DNA from: Eurosta solidaginis
Taxonomy: Eukaryota; Arthropoda; Insecta; Diptera; Tephritidae
DNA length: 64,000 nucleotides
Direction of reading: 5' to 3'
Assembly: GCF_040869045.1 (NCBI RefSeq)
Contig: NC_090321.1
Coordinates: forward strand, 29,757,426-29,821,425
Part shown: positions 61,011 through 64,000 of the stretch, piece by piece
Layout: each line of letters opens with the position of its first letter
How positions within the stretch are numbered: position 1 is the first letter of the stretch
Program-made: the position numbers and the translations under genes
The notes under the pieces: model-generated
What the model saw: only the letters and a program-made list of their open reading frames with translations
The model's database searches: none
What the model was told of the DNA's origin: nothing

Positions 61011-61389
61011 AACTGCATTATAGGTAGATATGTAGAAAGTTTAGGAGCCCGATAAGCGTCGTTGCTGCAAGAGTTGTTAAGGGGATGAAGAGGAGGGGGG
61101 AAGTCAATGCTTTCTTGGAGCTCCATTTCTGGATAATCTGCGTCAGATCGCTGAATATGACATCATTCACTTGGTGGCCTCTATCTGATCCCAAAAATGG
61201 TTGGAAAAGGAAAGGTTATGGAGTATTTTCGTGGTATCACAACGGGCCTAATGTCGCTGGTCTTAGTGTACCCCCGTGCAGCCACTTCAACCTGACCTAT
61301 CGAACTGTAATCGAAAAAATATCGATTTTGTATCGTCTTGTTAACGATTTGTTATCGCTGACCTTTCTGTCTTTTATGGCACAAGTACC
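61011..61389. other. Unassigned DNA, TATCGA-like units at 61310-61350
   Basis: The frame 61085-61432 is open but has no recognised motif. Confidence 0.4.
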
Positions 61390-61920
61390 AATTGAACTTC
61401 ATTACAAAATCGATGAAACAAAATATGAGTGACAGTACAACGTTCAGAGCTGTTGGATTCAGCGGCGCTCTTAGACTAACTCCTACTTTTGCATTGGATG
61501 TCATGCTGAACATATGTACATCTTGTAGAGCTTTTAACCTGGCAAGAGCTTTTAACTTAATCAATCTTACGAACCTTTACCTCCTACCAGACAAGACAGA
61601 CTATTTTGTGCCAACTACTACCCCTGTGCAATTTTCAGAATAGCTTTCTTTCGAAAGAGGAGTGGAGAAAGGAATCAATATGGGGAAGAGGATTATTTAA
61701 CCTATTCACGGATGGATAGAAATCGGATCGGAAGGTTGGAGTAGAGGCTTTCTGTCAGAGGCTCGATGTAGGCCCCAAGCCAAGAGGCTAGTCAAGCCCA
61801 AAGTTCGAGGGTGGTATATAAATGCCTGACCTTGCTTGCGGTTGGGTGGAACTATTTCAATGTTAAAGTTATCTGGGCCCAGTAACATAGCAACATATCT
61901 GGCAAATGAACGCATTCTGA
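61390..61920 (+). pseudogene. LINE ORF2 thumb and RNase H start relic
   Basis: Plus strand: FRAVGFSGALRLTPTFALDV then MLNICTSC ('.GA.RTTPT.AL..ML'), then at ~61698 FTDG, a stop, KSDRKVGVEAFCQRLDVGPK (RNase H start), and near 61850 NYFNVKVIWAP (the W.PGH region). Same arrangement as 57629-58382 on the other strand, so both belong to one family, but this copy has an internal deletion in RNase H. Confidence 0.7.
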
Positions 61921-62375
61921 ACTGTTTCAGTCTAAGATGGTTGTAAAATAGTTGCAGCCTTTGATTAATTAATTTAAATACGTATACATTGTCCAGACTT
62001 AATTTCTGTTGGTAAAGTGTGAGTACTAACTATCGTACTATGCATCGTATAAGCAGAAGTTCAGTGGTAGTCATTTAGTCAGCAGTGCCAAGTTGTTGCT
62101 TATGTCTCCGGAATATCACCTACACAGTGAGTTGATAGTGCTCTACATGAAGAAGAGAAATGAAATGCTGAACAAACAGTTTCTGCTGAATAGCCGCAAC
62201 CCTGGCATGCCAACAGACATACAGTTGAAGAAGCAACGCCCCCCAGACACTTAAGAAATAATCTCCGCAAGTACTACGAAGGAATCCGGCACTTGAAAAT
62301 ACAGCCGTATGAAGAAAAGGAGCATGAAAAGCTACTATCTTAGCTATTTATCGGTGGGCCCCGTTCAGAAATATA
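61921..62375 (+). pseudogene. Jockey-type LINE post-RT segment (62080-62345)
   Basis: Plus strand: ELIVLYMKKRNEMLNKQFLL then NSRNPGMPTDIQLKKQRPPD and, one frame over, RNNLRKYYEGIRHLKIQP. It matches the 'RN.ML..QFLL...NP.HP......PPR.IR..L..YY' region between RT and C-terminus in Jockey-clade ORF2. One frameshift. 61921-62080 is unassigned. Confidence 0.65.
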
Positions 62376-62380
62376 AATAC

Positions 62381-62641
62381 TGATGAAATAAAATGCTATC
62401 AAGTGCAAACTTAGCACGTACAAAATATATGCTACGTTTATTCACGCGGTCTGATGAGAAGTGAAGTAATATAATATATGTACAGATCATATTTGTATAA
62501 GTATATATGAAGAAAAATAACAGTTAGAAAGTAATAAAATTAAGTAGCTGAATACAATCCCGAGTAAGAATGTGCCATTTATCGAAGGAGTGACAGATCT
62601 TTAAATACAATGGTGCCATTAAACAATGTTACTTCTTAACA
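62381..62641 (-). repeat. Copia 3' LTR (boundaries partly inferred)
   Basis: Minus-strand start TGTTAAGAAGTAAC at 62641 is directly preceded by the purine tract GAGTGAGAG (62642-62650) and the pol end, so this edge is firm. A poly(A) signal AATAAA lies at 62438-62443. The far end is put at 62381 (…TTTCATCA) because it gives TG...CA; the other LTR lies outside the window, so this is unverified. Confidence 0.6.
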
Positions 62642-62648
62642 CTCTCAC

Positions 62649-64000
62649 TCATTGTTTGACTGGCGACATTCCTAAAAGCTGCAAATTATTTCTAAAGCGT
62701 TGATTTGTCAGTGGCTTTGTAAATATATCAGCACGTTGTAGTTCTATATTGACTTATTTGAACTCAACCATTTTGGCCTTTTGCAAATCTCTGATGAAAT
62801 GTAACCTTATGTCGATATGCTTTGTACTATGGTGTAATCCCGCATTTCCAAATAGTCGAATTGTACCCTGATTATCGATATTAAGAGCCGTAGGGGAATC
62901 CAGGTTATAACCAAAATCAGCCAAAAGTTGTTGAAGCCAAATTAGCTTTTTAGCTCCTTCACAGGCGGCCATGCACTCGGCCTTTGTTGTTGACAACGCA
63001 AGAGTCTTTTAACGGTGGCTTCTCCATGTCACAACGCTATCGTTTAATAGAAATGCATAGCCGGTTGTAGATCTTCTTGTATCCACATCACGAGCAAAAT
63101 CTGTGTCAGTATAACCTTCAAATTTAGGAGAATTACCTGACCTATATTCTATACAGTAGTCCTTGGTTGCTTTTAGGTAACGAAAAATCCTCTTAACATC
63201 TTGTACGTGGGAGTTTTTGGGATTTTCTGTAAATTTGCTCACTTCACCAACGGCATATGATATATCTGGTCTGGTTACTGTAGCAGCAAACATCAAACAG
63301 CCAACAGCTTTTCTGAATGGGTACCTTACAGTAGCTTCCTCACTACGTTTTGATAGATATGTGCTACCGTCACTAGGCGTTGAAATACCGTTTGAATCAT
63401 CTATGTTAAAGCGTTGAAGAATTTTCTTTATGTAAGAACGTTGGCTAATTTTTATAGATTGGTTTGGTATATCGCGGTAAATTTCAAGCCCAACATAATA
63501 GTTGTTTTCACCATAAGTGATACGAAATTCACTCGATAATTTTTCAATGAATAAATTTAAAGCGGATTTGTTTTGGGATAATATCAACCCATCATCAACG
63601 TATAGAAACAAAATAATCTTACTATTTTCAATATTGCCGTGAAACACACAATGGTCAGCACTAGACTGCTGCATTTTAAATGTTTGCAGAAATTCCACAA
63701 ACTTTGAATTCCAATTACGAGATGCCTGCTTAAGCCCCTACAGACCCTTTTTAAGGCGAAAAACTTGATTTTGAGCTTGAGAGACATTGATGCCTTGTGG
63801 GATGTCCATATAAATCTCCTCATGGAGTTCTCCGTATAAAAAGGCAGTTTTGACATCAAATTGCATCATCTACATGCCTTCAAAGGCTGCTACCGCCATA
63901 GCCACTCTCACTGAATCATATCGCACTACTGGCGAATATGTTTCTTTATAGTCGATACCAGGTTCTTGTGAATAGCCTTTAACCACTATTCGCGCCTTAA
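62649..64000 (-). pseudogene. pol (partial): Ty1/copia pol: reverse transcriptase and RNase H, running off the window
   Basis: One continuous minus-strand frame over 1.35 kb carries the copia RT-RNase H order: [20 protein letters not shown] (64000 end), FDVKTAFLYGELHEEIYMDI, GLKQASRNWNSKF, FLYVDDGLIL (catalytic box), KKILQRFNID, VGCLMFAATVTRPDISYAVG, EGYTDTDFARD, RRSTTGYAFLL, STTKAECMAACEGAKKLIWL, KHIDIRLHFIRD and ADIFTKPLTNQRF, with the natural stop at 62649-62651. Four in-frame stop codons interrupt it: 63870-63872, 63738-63740, 63009-63011 and 62754-62756. There are no frameshifts. The longest open piece is 63009-63698. RNase H acids (D in YTDTD, E in KAE) are visible. Integrase, protease and gag lie beyond the window. 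Confidence 0.92.

Overview
This is a repeat-dominated stretch of a higher-dipteran nuclear genome. The best guess is a true fruit fly (Tephritidae), based on recalled resemblance of several repeat families and on a tRNA-Asp gene that matches the Drosophila sequence as I remember it. I find no convincing protein-coding host gene. The only host gene I can support is tRNA-Asp(GTC) at 50105-50176 on the minus strand. Nearly everything else recognisable is a transposable element, a decayed relic of one, or a tandem array.

Layout, left to right. 1-13100: a 122-124 bp tandem array, pieces of LOA/R1-type LINEs, a 465 bp foldback MITE (3012-3476), a degenerate short-unit array (5655-6015), and a DINE-1/Helentron-like element (copy A, 10929-12700) split by a 5'-truncated LINE with a clean target duplication. 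13127-14513: a Helitron-like element with a CTAG end, built around a ~129 bp tandem array. 15410-18300: a (TTTTA)n array interrupted by the longest DINE-1-like copy (B). 18374-23880: a BEL/Pao LTR retrotransposon on the minus strand with a GTATC target duplication, a nearly uninterrupted RNase H-integrase frame, damaged gag and RT, and two ends that do not match as LTRs should. 26000-31600: a MITE, DINE-1-like copy C, Jockey and RTE-like LINE relics, a tRNA-derived SINE and a second MITE copy. 33800-41700: LINE relics, a ~1.9 kb hAT-like element with CGCCGC-rich ends (36833-38766), and a Jockey-type relic carrying a solo LTR. 41757-43540: DINE-1-like copy D. 44200-49760: LINE and retroposon pieces, another (TTTTA)n array, and a second Helitron-like element whose repeat array, with an embedded retroposon, was duplicated in tandem (~1.5 kb). 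50105-54650: tRNA-Asp, a 990 bp near-perfect palindromic MITE, an RTE relic and retroposons. 55630-56580: a degenerate 21 bp array that reverses orientation. 57120-64000: LINE relics, a 634 bp MITE, a SINE with a 13 bp target duplication, and the 3' part of a Ty1/copia element running off the window edge.

Nothing here works as a host pathway. The interest lies in nesting and exchange among elements: ~130 bp central repeats shared by two structurally different rolling-circle families; a paralogous unoccupied sequence that confirms the BEL insertion point; three large foldback MITEs with TA flanks; and several unrelated degenerate ~20 bp arrays. Family names (LOA, R1, Jockey, RTE, DINE-1, hAT) rest on motif recognition by eye, not on searches.
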